From: Quillaja saponaria
Taxonomy: Eukaryota > Streptophyta > Magnoliopsida > Fabales > Quillajaceae
NCBI GenBank assembly: GCA_029379385.1
Contig: CM055618.1
Coordinates: 754,134 to 818,133 of the forward strand
Reading direction: 5' to 3'
Length of the DNA: 64,000 bases
The notes beneath the pieces are model-generated. The model saw only the letters and a program-made list of their open reading frames with translations, did not search any database and was not told where the DNA came from. Position 1 is the stretch's first letter. Each line of letters opens with the position of its first letter. This document shows positions 20,400-31,130 of the stretch, one piece after another. The translations under genes were made by a program, and so were the position numbers.

Positions 20400-21161
20400 C
20401 TAGTTAATTCTTGGAGGATCATTTCACCTTGATTGTTATATTTTTCTAATCCATTTAATTTTTCTCTTAAATATCCTCCTTTGTATTTAGATTTTTGAGA
20501 CCTTACATTAGTTTTAGACTAAAAGACATTATCTAATAATTCTTCAATACACTTAATCAACTTATTTTGAAAAGATTTTAGAGGGCCTATTAATTTTGTT
20601 ACTGATAAAGTAGATAAATCTTTTGTTTCCTCTATTGTGCCAATAATAAGATCAAAAATCTCAATAACAATAATTAACATTTTTTATACTAATTTTTTTA
20701 TCTGAAATATCATCCTCATTAGCCCTCATTTGATTAACTATCTCTTTAACTTTTTAATAAAAATCCTTCAAGGTCCCAGAACTTTTCATTTTGAGTTTTT
20801 TGAAATCTTCTATAACATATCCCATGCTTCTTTAGCTGTAGTTGCTCTAATAAGCCTTGAAAAAAATATTGTTTGCCAAAGCCTGTTGGATGACTTATAG
20901 TGCATGTGCTTCCCCTTACTCCTCTTTATTTAATTTTTCTTGCTGAGCATTTGTCAGAGTAGTTCTATCTTGTGGAATAATAATTGTATCACAATAAATA
21001 TTCCACGAGCCTTGAGACATAAAATATGTCTTCATTTTAATACTCCAATAATCATAGTCTTCACTAGAGAAAATTAGTAAAGGAACGGATTGACTAGATG
21101 AGGAAGCCATTGATATAGTGAGTCTTTACCCAAGTATGGAACAAACAAAGCTTTAATACCA
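20400..21161 (-). mobile_element. Ty1/copia 5' region: gag remnant plus primer site
   Basis: On the minus strand 21110-20916 encodes a gag start of the copia UBN2 type: a Ser-rich beginning, then FSSEDYDYWSIKMKTYF and LTNAQQEKLN. The frame then decays with stops down to about 20400. Upstream on the minus strand TGGTATTAAAGC (21161-21150) is a diverged initiator-Met-tRNA primer-binding site, so the 5' LTR would begin at about 21163 and extend rightwards. Pol is absent. The 20263-20400 stretch between this and the gypsy fragment is unassigned. Confidence 0.65.
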
Positions 21162-21162
21162 C

Positions 21163-22088
21163 TGTAAGTTTTATGAAGGACGTTAAGTTAGTTATTAGTT
21201 GTTTAGGATTTAAGGTTAAGGTTAGGAGGAAATAATTTTTTTGGGAATGGAATACAAGAGGTTTATAGTATTTTGCTTACCTTAACACTTTGCCTGATAC
21301 TTATTTATATGCATTGATTGACTGACTTAACATACTATATAATAATCTAGACTCATGTAACTGGCATAGTCCACTAATGAAGAGATTACAACCATAGCTA
21401 ATTGTCTAGAAAATTCTACTACTTTAGTTAAGAGACCAAAGAACTAATAAATCGACTTACATAACAATCGTCCACTAGCCAACTTTCTTTTTAAAAGCTT
21501 TTAGACTCTTCTTCTTAGAGAAGTATATTATTTTAACACTAACCTTTTGGAAACATGAGATTTTTTACAGAAACACTGAAATTGGAACCACTAAAGCAGT
21601 TTGGCCACTTTAGAAATTGAATGGCTCACACCACCACTTCACCTAGACTTATCATAGTGAAGTAAATCTACTAAAAAATAAAATTATATTCATTGAAAAG
21701 GCTAAGAATGAAGCATAAAGTGTCCACAAGAGAAAAATAAAATAGTTACTCAAAACAAAGGCAATGTCCCAAAAAAATATGGAAAAGAATGATAATTAGT
21801 ATAAGAACTTTTCAGCTACATATACACATACAACAACAAAGTTTTAATCTCTTTATTAATCACTAATTGTTTCCCATAGCTCAGTCAAGTGTAAAATGAA
21901 TGGAAATTGAGCTCTGGATACCCTAATATACCTTTTGCTGAATCAAGAATCAAAAATGCAATTATATTACCCATATAAGAAATACAGGATTCCAAGACAA
22001 AGAGTTGGTATTCAAGCATTTACCTGCAAAACCAATTTGCAAATTTGACAGGCCATACTTTTTTAGGTTTATTGCATAAGGAGGTTAC
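21163..22088. other. Likely copia LTR, then unassigned sequence
   Basis: The left part should be the 5' LTR of the minus-strand copia remnant; its outer end could not be found because no partner LTR is present. The remainder is AT-rich, has no gene I recognise, and leads into the auxin-receptor relic. Confidence 0.35.
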
Positions 22089-22790
22089 TCAAGAAAGTCC
22101 AACGGCAGAATCCTTATCCATTGTCCATACAAAAGCAGGCATGTCCAATGTAGCCCAACAACAGTCCTATATATGTAGAGCTTCTCAATATGGCAATTCT
22201 TTGGTCTTGAATCTGGAAGACCCCTTTCATCAATGATTTCAAGATTTAGCCGAGGCATCTTTTGACCTAAAAACTTACAAGCTCCATAATTCACAAAGCA
22301 TGAGGACATCTAAAGGGATCACATTGTCTCTAGTTTTGTAGCATTGGCCAAAAGAGCCTTCTGACCAAAAGGGCAATCCTTAATCTCTAGCTTTTGAAGG
22401 TTCTCGCGTCCAGACAAAATGTGATGGAATCCTAGATCACTATCTCCAACAAAAGCCACAGATAACATATCTAATTTTTTTGTATAGGTTCTAATCTACT
22501 CAAAAACATGATCAATAAGGAGCCCATAAAAAGGAAAGTCACTGGAGATCCTTGCAGTGCTCAATAATGGCTCCAAAACCTCATATTAAATGGTTGAAGG
22601 GTAAGGTAATCAGGAGTTCGAGGCTCATTAATACATAAATGAAAACAACTCATATTAGGTTAGTTCCTAGCAATTGTAATTAGGGCATCATTTGATGACA
22701 GAAATATAGAACAAATTGCAAATTAGAAGTGCCTGTAATCATGTCCTTATTTACAATAAGAAGGCTGAGTACTTTACAAAAGGAGTCGGA
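22089..22790 (-). pseudogene. TIR1/AFB auxin-receptor F-box relic (C-terminal part)
   Basis: Reading the minus strand from about 22760 to 22089 gives successive segments of the leucine-rich-repeat C-terminus of TIR1/AFB auxin co-receptors, the substrate-binding subunit of the SCF ubiquitin ligase that degrades Aux/IAA repressors. Recognisable pieces: [80 protein letters not shown] and, after a frame change, [12 protein letters not shown] ending in TGA. Several internal stops and frameshifts are present, and the F-box and early repeats are missing. No introns remain visible inside the segment. It may be a retrocopy or a fragment carried here. Confidence 0.85.
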
Positions 22791-22828
22791 CTGTTATCTA
22801 GACTCAAAGATAAAGCAAGCATTGCAAA

Positions 22829-23158
22829 TGTTAGAGTTAAACCCTTAAAACCAATCAATTGACTTTATAGGATGTGAGCTCATATTATTATATTTATGTT
22901 AAAGCTTCACAGCTAAGCAATGTAGGAGATTACCACATTGACACCCCTTTTAGTATAAACCTAACTCTAAAGCCTTTAAGCACATATTATAGGGGCTTAA
23001 ACCTCAACTTTTGATGAGGCCCAACTTACAGACCTAGCTCTGATACCATGTTAGAGACACACCTTTAAAACCAATCAATTGGCATTAAGGAGTATAAGCC
23101 CATATTATTATATATTATGTGATAGCTCCACATCTAAACAATGTGGGAGATTACCACA
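22829..23158 (-). mobile_element. TRIM (terminal-repeat retrotransposon in miniature)
   Basis: Two direct repeats of about 110 bp, 22829-22937 and 23049-23158, both start TGTTAGAG and end GATTACCACA (TG..CA). Next to the right-hand copy, the minus strand reads TGGTATCAGAGC (23048-23037), a perfect initiator-Met-tRNA primer-binding site, which fixes the orientation as minus. The internal region is only about 110 bp and non-coding. Total length of 330 bp fits plant TRIMs. I could not see a clear 5-bp target duplication. Confidence 0.8.
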
Positions 23159-24720
23159 TTAATAGTAAAAATTACATACCCTAAAGCATTTCAGATTATG
23201 GCATTGGCTGACTGATAAATCTGAAAAATAGATTTATTTCACTATACTTTTGATTCCTATTTTGTGCTAAATCCTAGAGTTTAAAGTTAGAATTCAACTA
23301 GAAGTAGTGTTTTATCTGGTCTAGATTAATTAGGATTTTTTAAGGTTTTAATTTGATTAGGATTAGATTTTATTGTTTTTGTTATTTAATTTGTTTTTAA
23401 GTGACTTTGCAATATTCTAATCAAAGACAAAGAGGAAAACCTTGAAGAATAGCGTTGCAGTGTGAGGTACAATGGCGCCGTGGCACTTACTTGCCGTGCT
23501 TAATCCCAGAACTACCTTGTTCAAGTTAGACAGCAAAGCGCCATAGCACCATACCAATGGACACTGCAGAGTCTCAATTAGTGAAAACCAAGTTCAAGTC
23601 AGAAACCTAAGCACCCCAACATGACTAAGAAAGATGCTGTGACTCGCTCATCGAGTCTACTTCGTAAACAACCAAAGAAGGAGGTGTTGTAGTGCCATAC
23701 ACGAGGATGTTGCAGCATGAGCAGTTAAAGTCCTAAATGGATTACATAGAGGCAATGGCGCCGCATTGCCATCACGTGGTTCTAAGACTCCTAGTCTTGT
23801 TAAACTAGAAGAAATAGGCTTGTATAAAGAGGTCAATGTTGAAGTCGAAAAATATACCAGAGTAGGTGAGAAAAAGTTTCTAAGGAGCTTGTGAAGACCC
23901 GCAGCCGTCAACTTCAAGTCTTCTACTCCCTTATTATTATTTTTGTATTTGTATGGCTATTTTTTTTATGTTATTGTTTTCCATAGCTAGTATAGAATAG
24001 TTTTATTCTAGGGTTGCAATTGAACTCACATGTAGCCTATGTGACCCTTGATTTGATTTAATTCATGTTTAAGTTTCAAATACTTATGTTGCCTTGTTCT
24101 TAATGCTTCTAATTGCATAATCACCAGTTAGATTGATTAAGAACCTTGGGATTGACTTTGGTGAGTCAGTTTTAGGGTTAGCCTTAGGTAGTATAGCTTG
24201 TCTTTGGGCTATTCATCTCAATTGAACAATCTGATTCGTTAAAAAGATAGGAATATACTATTTAACCTCAGGTACCTAGATTAGATTGGTTATTAATGAA
24301 TTTGTCTTTGTATAATTCTCATAGGAATATAATGAATTAAACTAAGAGAAATATACAATTGTTAGATATAGAAATATTCCTCTAATTACTTAAGAAATCT
24401 AGGTTAATATTTGAACTATTGCATGAATTGAATTAAAGTAAGGAAAACATAGGTGAAGGGTGGGATATTGTGAACCTAATGTTAGTCTAATTAATCTACA
24501 TAATTTTCTTGTTAGTTTAGTATTCAAACTCTAAACTTACATTGGCTTGATTAAGATTAAGTTACATACGTATTGATAGTTAGCTTTCAAAGTGATATAT
24601 TCCTCATGGGAACAATCTTTACTTTCATTATTTTATTTGAGGAAAATACGTGCGTTGGTGTAGTAAAATCCGTGTCACTGACGAGCTTTGTAAGTTCAAG
24701 ACTTTGGATAGTTGCATAAC
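23159..24720. other. Possible degenerate gypsy LTR sequence
   Basis: No ORF with a known domain. A GC-richer patch (23450-23900) with GGCGCCG words (CAATGGCGCCG twice, near 23470 and 23755) and the long AT-rich tract after it resemble LTR/leader sequence of Tat/Athila-type gypsy elements. That is an impression from composition and word use only. Confidence 0.25.
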
Positions 24721-26373
24721 TTAAGGTTAATGATTTAAGTCTAGTGCAGATAGGATAAATAGTAGGAAGGTAGGCAGGGTAAAAATCCCAGAACCCATAA
24801 AGGCTCCTCAACTGCTTGCAGTGAATAAATATTCCAGTGAGGTTTGAGAAAACTTAGGGTTGCATTTCATATGAGTAGGCACATGTGCCTAATAATTCAA
24901 CTAGCTGAGGCACCTAGCTAAGAAGGTTGGCAATCCTATAAGGGCTATAGATTGGAGTTGAGGTAGGCTGGTTTTATCCTATTTACTGCTTTATGAACTG
25001 TTTGTACAGTTTTCTATGTTGTGCTAATCTGACTATATATTGGATGATTAACTATTGAATGATGATATATTTTATATGTGTAGTTGAGGATATATAAGAA
25101 TGATTATGAAATGATTTATGTGTAAGTTGTGATTGTTATAAAAAGAATACATGAAGTATATGACTAATATGACACATTATAGTCACATGTTGCATTGCAT
25201 TCCTGTCTACTGAGATGTGAATCTCATTCTGGTATGTTTAATAAATCCTAGGTGGCTATAGGATGCATTTGTAGCAAGTTTGATAGCTTGGCTATAAGAG
25301 ACTTGGAAAGTATGATTATAATCATGTAAAGAGTACAAGTTGTCTATGTAATAGTTAACAAAGTAGTAAAGCTTTGTAAATGAATATGTATGTAACTTAA
25401 TTATTAATCCAAGGAAACTATTGCTTGCTTGTATAATGAAATTAATTACTTCAACTATGTTAAATGATTACTAAGACTTAGTTTTAGTAATACTTGTGAA
25501 TTAAGGTTTATAAGTTAAGTGATTTAGGAATTAAGGTAATCTAGAATAAATTCAACCAAATAAAGTTACACTTAAGTCAAACAATATAAGTTTTTTTTTT
25601 TTTTAAATGGTATGAAAATAAATAATGAACTAAGTAGTTCTATAATCATTTGAAATGCAAAATAGGAAACTACCGAAAATACAACAAATTCATTGGTAAT
25701 TCAAGTATTTAGTTTGGGATTTAAAGTTTAATTGAATATTTGGGTTGAGTTAATTATCTGAGTTCTCAAACACCTTTAGAAAAACTATATTCTGTGTCTT
25801 TTTTCCAACTACTTACACTGTATAAATATTAACGATAGAAATATCATGAAATCTTTCATTGCACTAAGATATTGTAAACAGTAATACATACAAAATCATA
25901 TGAAACAATTCATGTGTAAGTTAATAAATCTGATAATTTGAGAAGTAATCAACATTTCTTGTTCTTTTTGGGAAAATCACGTGAATAGATTTTTTTATTA
26001 ATGTACACCAACCTTGTTTATGTCACTGTCAATTCTTATAAATTTTGACTCTCGCCTTTCATTTCATTGTACTACTACAACTACATACACAGATGACAGG
26101 TGATTCAAAAGGTGACTTAGAGTTATCAATGTTTATTAAGCGGCTGAATTTCATATGAAAATGGGTGGAATGGTAAAATTAAAGATTATAAGGTAAACAA
26201 CTTATAAACTATCTCTTTCATTACTCTTATATGCATGTAACATTCTAACAAAACTTGGTTGGCTTGTTCTTTCTTATCTCTTTTCTTATTTTCATGCTTA
26301 GTTTACTGGCTGTGAGGAAGCTATCTGTTTGGTTTCCAAGAATTCCAATTTGCAGGAACAAGTCTTATCATTC
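24721..26373. other. Unassigned; right end should be a gypsy 5' LTR
   Basis: Because a primer-binding site stands at 26374, the sequence immediately before it must be the 5' LTR of the gypsy element. Its left limit cannot be set because the 3' LTR is missing. The rest is AT-rich with no gene seen. Confidence 0.4.
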
Positions 26374-26395
26374 TGGTATCAGAGCTATTCGATCC

Positions 26396-27406
26396 ATGGT
26401 GAGCCAAATGCAAGCGGAGATTCAAAGGCTGGAGATGCGGATTAAGGGCATACAAGAGGCGTTGAATACTACAGTGGAAGAACTAAATCAGAAGAACGAG
26501 GAGAGGGTGTCTCACATGATGGAGGAATTCAAGAAGATGTTGGAAGCTCAGACAAGATCGATCCAGAATCCTCCAAGAATCATGGTGGGAAATGGGAATC
26601 CTGGGACCTATACAAATCCGGGCAATGCTGAATTTGGCTCGGTATCATGAGCTGCACAGGAAACAAATATTCCAAATCTTGGGGCTTTTGGAGGTTTAGC
26701 AAGTGGAAATGGGACAAAAGATGGGTGCAATATGGGGGGTATAGGTTCTTTCACCCATGAAGCAATGAATACAGGAGCACAGAACTTGTTTGGGCAAAGG
26801 GCAACCATGCCTGATGCGGTTCAATGGGGAACATGCTATTAGCCAGTGAGATATGCTAGAATGGATTGTCCAAGATTTGAAGGGGAGAATTTCAGAGAAT
26901 GGATGTACAAGATGGATCAGTTCTTTGAAGTGGAAGGAGTATTGGAGATGCATAAAATCAAAACGGTAAGTGGCCATTTGGAAGGAAGAGCATTACACTG
27001 GCATCAAACCTTTATGAGAAGTTTGGCAGGGAAAGTGGTTAGCTGGGACCAGTACATTGCAAGTATGAGGCATAAATTTGCTAATAGTGCCTTTGAATAC
27101 CCAGTTGCAGACTTGGTGAAGTTGAGGCAATGGGGAAATGTGAAAGATTACCAAGAACAGTTTGAGAAGGTATTAAGCCAAACCTCAATCTCTAAAAGTT
27201 TTTCTGTTAGTTGTTTTTTGAGTGGGCTGCACAAGGAAATTGAGAGTGCAATAAGGTGTTTCCATCCAAAAACACTACCGGAAGCTATGTATCTAGCAAG
27301 ATTACAGGAATCTACTTTTCAAGAATTGAGCAGAAAAAATCAAGCCAGAAATAACCATTATCAAAATAACCCCAAGAACCTACCTCCATTACCCTTACCT
27401 ACCTAA
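26396..27406 (+). pseudogene. gag: Gypsy gag (capsid) relic
   Basis: From ATG 26396 (MVSQMQAEIQRLE) the frame shows a coiled-coil-like acidic N-terminus, then the retrotransposon gag domain at 26860-27330: CPRFEGENFREWMYKMDQFF, LEGRALHWHQTF, a WDQYIASMRHKF helix and LARLQE. The protein would form the particle that packages the element RNA. In-frame stops at about 26648 and 26840 break it; the frame is otherwise continuous. Confidence 0.8.
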
Positions 27407-27526
27407 AAGTTGTTAACACCCCACCATCCAAATTCCAATCCACCACCATCTTCCAGTGTAATACCCAAAACCAGAAATGAAGCCATACAAAATAAGTCCT
27501 ATAACACCTAAAAGCTCACCAAGAAT

Positions 27527-29697
27527 ATGAGTCAGAAGGAGTATGAAGAAAAAAGACTCAAAGGATTGTGTTACTGGTGTGATGAAAAGTATACACCAGG
27601 GCATAAGTGCAAAAGGTCCCAGTTATATCAGATAGTCCTAGAAGCAGGTGAGGATCTGGAAACTGAATACATTAGAAGGATGGTTAGTAGTGTAAACATT
27701 GTGGAGTTAGAGGAAGAGGAGGAAACAGGCAAGAATCCTGTGATTTCGATGCATGCCTTGTGGGAAATAGATGAATTTCAGACTATGAAGACAGAAGGTG
27801 AAATCAGAAAATAGAAGTTTTTGGTGCTAATAGATAGCGGAAGCACACACAACTTTATTAATGCAAAGTGTGTGAAAAGAATGGGGGTCAGATTACAAGA
27901 AACTGAGGCTTGCAGGGTGACGGTTGCTAATGGCCAAAAAGTGGGAATACAATATTCATGCAAAGAACTGAAATGGAAGATGCAGGGAGTATAATTCCAA
28001 ACTAACTTCTTGGTGATACCCTTGGGGGGTTGTCAGATGGTTCTTGGTGTGCAATGGCTCTCAAGGTTAGGACCAATATTATGGGACTTTGAGAGGATGA
28101 GAATGCAGTTCTGGTATAATGAAGTGAAGATGACCTTGATAGGAATGCAGTCCAATGATGTACAGATGATTACGAAGCAAGAGGCGAAAGGAGGATTTAA
28201 ACAGGGAAATTCCTTGATGACGGTGCAAATTTCTGGAGAAAAAAAGGAAGAAGTTCACAACACCTTATGGTTCATGCAAGCGGAAATGCAATTCTTGAAA
28301 GAGGTAAATCATTAAGATGCTGATATTCAATGCTTATTAACTCAGTATTAACACCTATTTGAGGAACCTAAGGGATTGCCACCACACAGATCACATGACC
28401 ACAATATACCTTTGAAGGATGAAAATCAGTGTGTGAAGATTAGGCCTTATAGATATCTTGCAATCCAAAAAGACATTATTGAAAAGTTGGTGCAAGAACT
28501 ACTGGAATCTGGTGTGATAAGACCTAGCACCAGCCCATTTTCATCACCTATAGTCATGTTAAGAAGAAAGACAACTCATGGAGAATGTGTGTGGACTATA
28601 GACAGTTAAATCATCTCACCATAAAAGATAAATTTCCAATACCAGTAATTGAGGAACTGCTGGATGAGTTACATGGCGCCAAAGTGTTTTCTAAGTTGGA
28701 TCTGAGGTCGGGGTACCATCAGATTAGAATGGTGGAGAAAGACATACCGAAGATAGCCTTTCGGACACACTCAGGTCACTATGAATACCTGGTGATGCCT
28801 TTTGGGCTCACAAATGCGCCTTCTACGTTTCAGAGCTTGATAACTGAGATTTTCAGGTCTTACTTGAGGAAATTCATACTTGTATTCATTGATGATATCC
28901 TGATATATAGTAAGAACATGAAGCAACATGTGTAGCACTTACAGAATACTTTTGAAATTTTGGAAAAACACAGGCTGTTTGTGAAAAAACCCAAGTGCTC
29001 TTTTGGTGAAAATGAGGTAGAATACTTGGGACATATCATCTCAGGAAATGAAGTGGCTGTTGATCCTAAAAAAATTGAGTGTATGTTGGAATGGCCTACA
29101 CCAAGAACTGTCAAGGCATTTAGGGGGTTTTTGGGTCTTACTGGGTACTACATAAAATTTGTGAAAGGATATGGCAATATTGGCAGACCCTTAACTGAAT
29201 TATTAAAAAAGGAAGCATTCAAGTGGTCACTAGAAGCTGAAAAAGCCTTTCAAAGATTGAAGACTGCCATGACTGAGGCTCCTGTATTAGCCATGCCAGA
29301 TTTCACTGCCATGTTTATAATAGAAACAGATCCGTGTGCTACAGGTATAAGAGCAGTGCTTATGCAAACCAGAAACCCCATAGCTTTTATTAGCAAAGTC
29401 TTGGCACCAAAACATTAAGCATTGTCAACATACGAGAAAGAAATGTTGGCTATTATTTTTGCTGTACGGAAATGGAGCTGCGTTTTGGTAGGCAGACATT
29501 TTCAAATAAGGACAGATCATCAAAGTCTACGGTACCTTTCAGATTAGAGGTTAATCACACCTGCACAACAAGAGTTTTTAGCCAAGGTGATGGGTTTCAA
29601 CTATGAGATTTGTTACAAAAGAGGGTGTACTAATATAGTAGCTGATGCGTTGTCTAGAAAGGATGATTCATTTGCTAGTAGGTATTATATTTACTAA
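27527..29697 (+). pseudogene. pol: Gypsy pol relic: knuckle, protease, RT, RNase H
   Basis: Order: zinc knuckle CYWCDEKYTPGHKC (27571-27612); protease LIDSGSTHNFI (27830s); LGVQWLSRLGPILWDF; reverse transcriptase from 28376 with [42 protein letters not shown] and [11 protein letters not shown] (catalytic Asp pair intact); RNase H with the TYEKEMLAI and DALSRK segments near 29430 and 29650. Stops at about 27812, 27993, 28313, 28349, 28933, 29416 and 29545 plus one frameshift make it inactive. Integrase is missing. Most stops occupy positions where relatives have glutamine. Confidence 0.85.
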
Positions 29698-30051
29698 GTG
29701 TCTCAATTCTGAAATAAGGTGCTTAGTTCATTACAGATATACTTTCGAAGCTCTGTTAGGCCACTTAACTGTGTTGATTCTCATGTAGATGGCTTCAACG
29801 TTCTGTCTAATGCATTGGCCTGAGATGGGATTGGGTGTTGGGAATCTTACGATTAATGTAGTCCATGGGTTACATTTATTTTCTTTGTTGAATGCATTAT
29901 TGGTTTCACGAATATGGACTTGACTATAAGCAAAATGACCGATCCTTTAGGAACTTAGTAATTTCCTGGATCCTGGTTTTGTGTTTTGTTTTTCATCTTC
30001 TGGGGATCAACTCTGACCAGATTCTGATTATTTTGTTGCTGTACGTGGCAG

Positions 30052-31130
30052 TTGAAGCAGAAGGTTTCTCTGCATGATAAGTTTGGGAAGCCGATCCTTG
30101 CAACAACTGACACTTCCAGTGTCTGGTGGACACTACTGGAAGCTGCTGTCAGAAAAGCTGGTCGAGAACTTGGCAAGGCAGAGATTTTTCCTGCCTCAAC
30201 AGATACTCCTTACTTCCGTAAACGTAGATTGCCAGCGATTGGCTTCTCTCCTATGTCAAACACTCCAATTCTACTTCATGATCACAATAAGGTGATTACT
30301 AATTAACATAACTTATGGTGCTCATTGATTTTTTTAATTTTTTTTTTTTTCCTTTTATATGCTTGCTCGTAGACATAATTTGTGTACTCCTTATTCCTGT
30401 TTTTGTTTTTATTTTATATCATTGGGTTGTGCAGTATACATGTTTGACCCCATGTACAGGTCTGCATGTCATACATGCATATTTGGGTGATAATAAACTT
30501 GGTTTTGTTTCAACCTTAGGTATTTTGAGATTGTCCTGGGAGATACAGTACTATTATGCTATAGCTAATGCAATGTTATGGTAGACATGCTCTCCGCAGA
30601 GGAATATTTTCTTGGCTTGATTATTGGTTTTGCCTTTTGATTTCTCTTGGTGGGGGCCAAACCACCTGTTGGCTGGGTTAAAGTTGACATCAGCCGCTTT
30701 TCTATAACATGAAGTAGAATTTAACTGCTTATAAATTTAATATCTATGATTCTTCTAGAAGTTTGATTGGTTATGTTTCTTAGCCTTTCAGATATTACCC
30801 GAGTTGATAATTATTGATTTGGAAGCAAAGAAAATGATTTGCTCCAACGTTCTTTCTCTTTCAATTCTCCTTAGTTTTGAATTTCCGACATTCAATCTGA
30901 TGGTTATGTTTAAGCTAAGCAATTTTCCTTTGTTGCAGTTTCTGAATCAAGATGAGTACTTGAAAGGAATTGAAATCTACGAGTCAATAATGCATCCCAT
31001 GTTGAGTAAGCAAGAGACCGACACTCCAAAGATGAGTTATGAGGAAGTAAAGAACACCCCTATTCAGAGTAAGCAAAGTCTAATGTTAGTTTTACCTCAT
31101 TATAATATAATGGGAGTAAGAGATGTCTAA
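30052..31130 (+). pseudogene. Aminoacylase-1, last two exons
   Basis: Exon 30052-30291 follows an acceptor GTGGCAG and ends at a GT donor. It encodes 80 residues with FGKPILATTD, EIFPASTDTPYFRK, LPAIGFSPM and TPILLHDHN. These match the C-terminal catalytic part of aminoacylase-1 (M20 zinc metallopeptidase family, hydrolysing N-acyl amino acids); the HDHN His is a conserved metal/active-site residue. The last exon, 30939-31130, begins FLNQDEYLKGIEIYESI and ends at TAA, with a diverged, longer tail than usual. The ASTD.RYF Asp-Ala segment is slightly altered. No upstream exons occur; gypsy pol ends ~350 bp before. The gene therefore appears truncated at its 5' side, although exons beyond the retroelement cannot be excluded. 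Confidence 0.8.

Larger units (their letters stand above)
26374..29700 (+). mobile_element. Ty3/gypsy retrotransposon, 3'-truncated
   Basis: Starts with TGGTATCAGAGC (26374-26385), the tRNA primer site. Gag, zinc knuckle, aspartic protease, reverse transcriptase and RNase H follow in the gypsy order. Integrase and 3' LTR are absent: recognisable pol ends at about 29697, shortly before the aminoacylase exons. Gag through the start of reverse transcriptase stays in one frame (interrupted by stops); a single frameshift near 28590 moves the rest. Confidence 0.9.
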
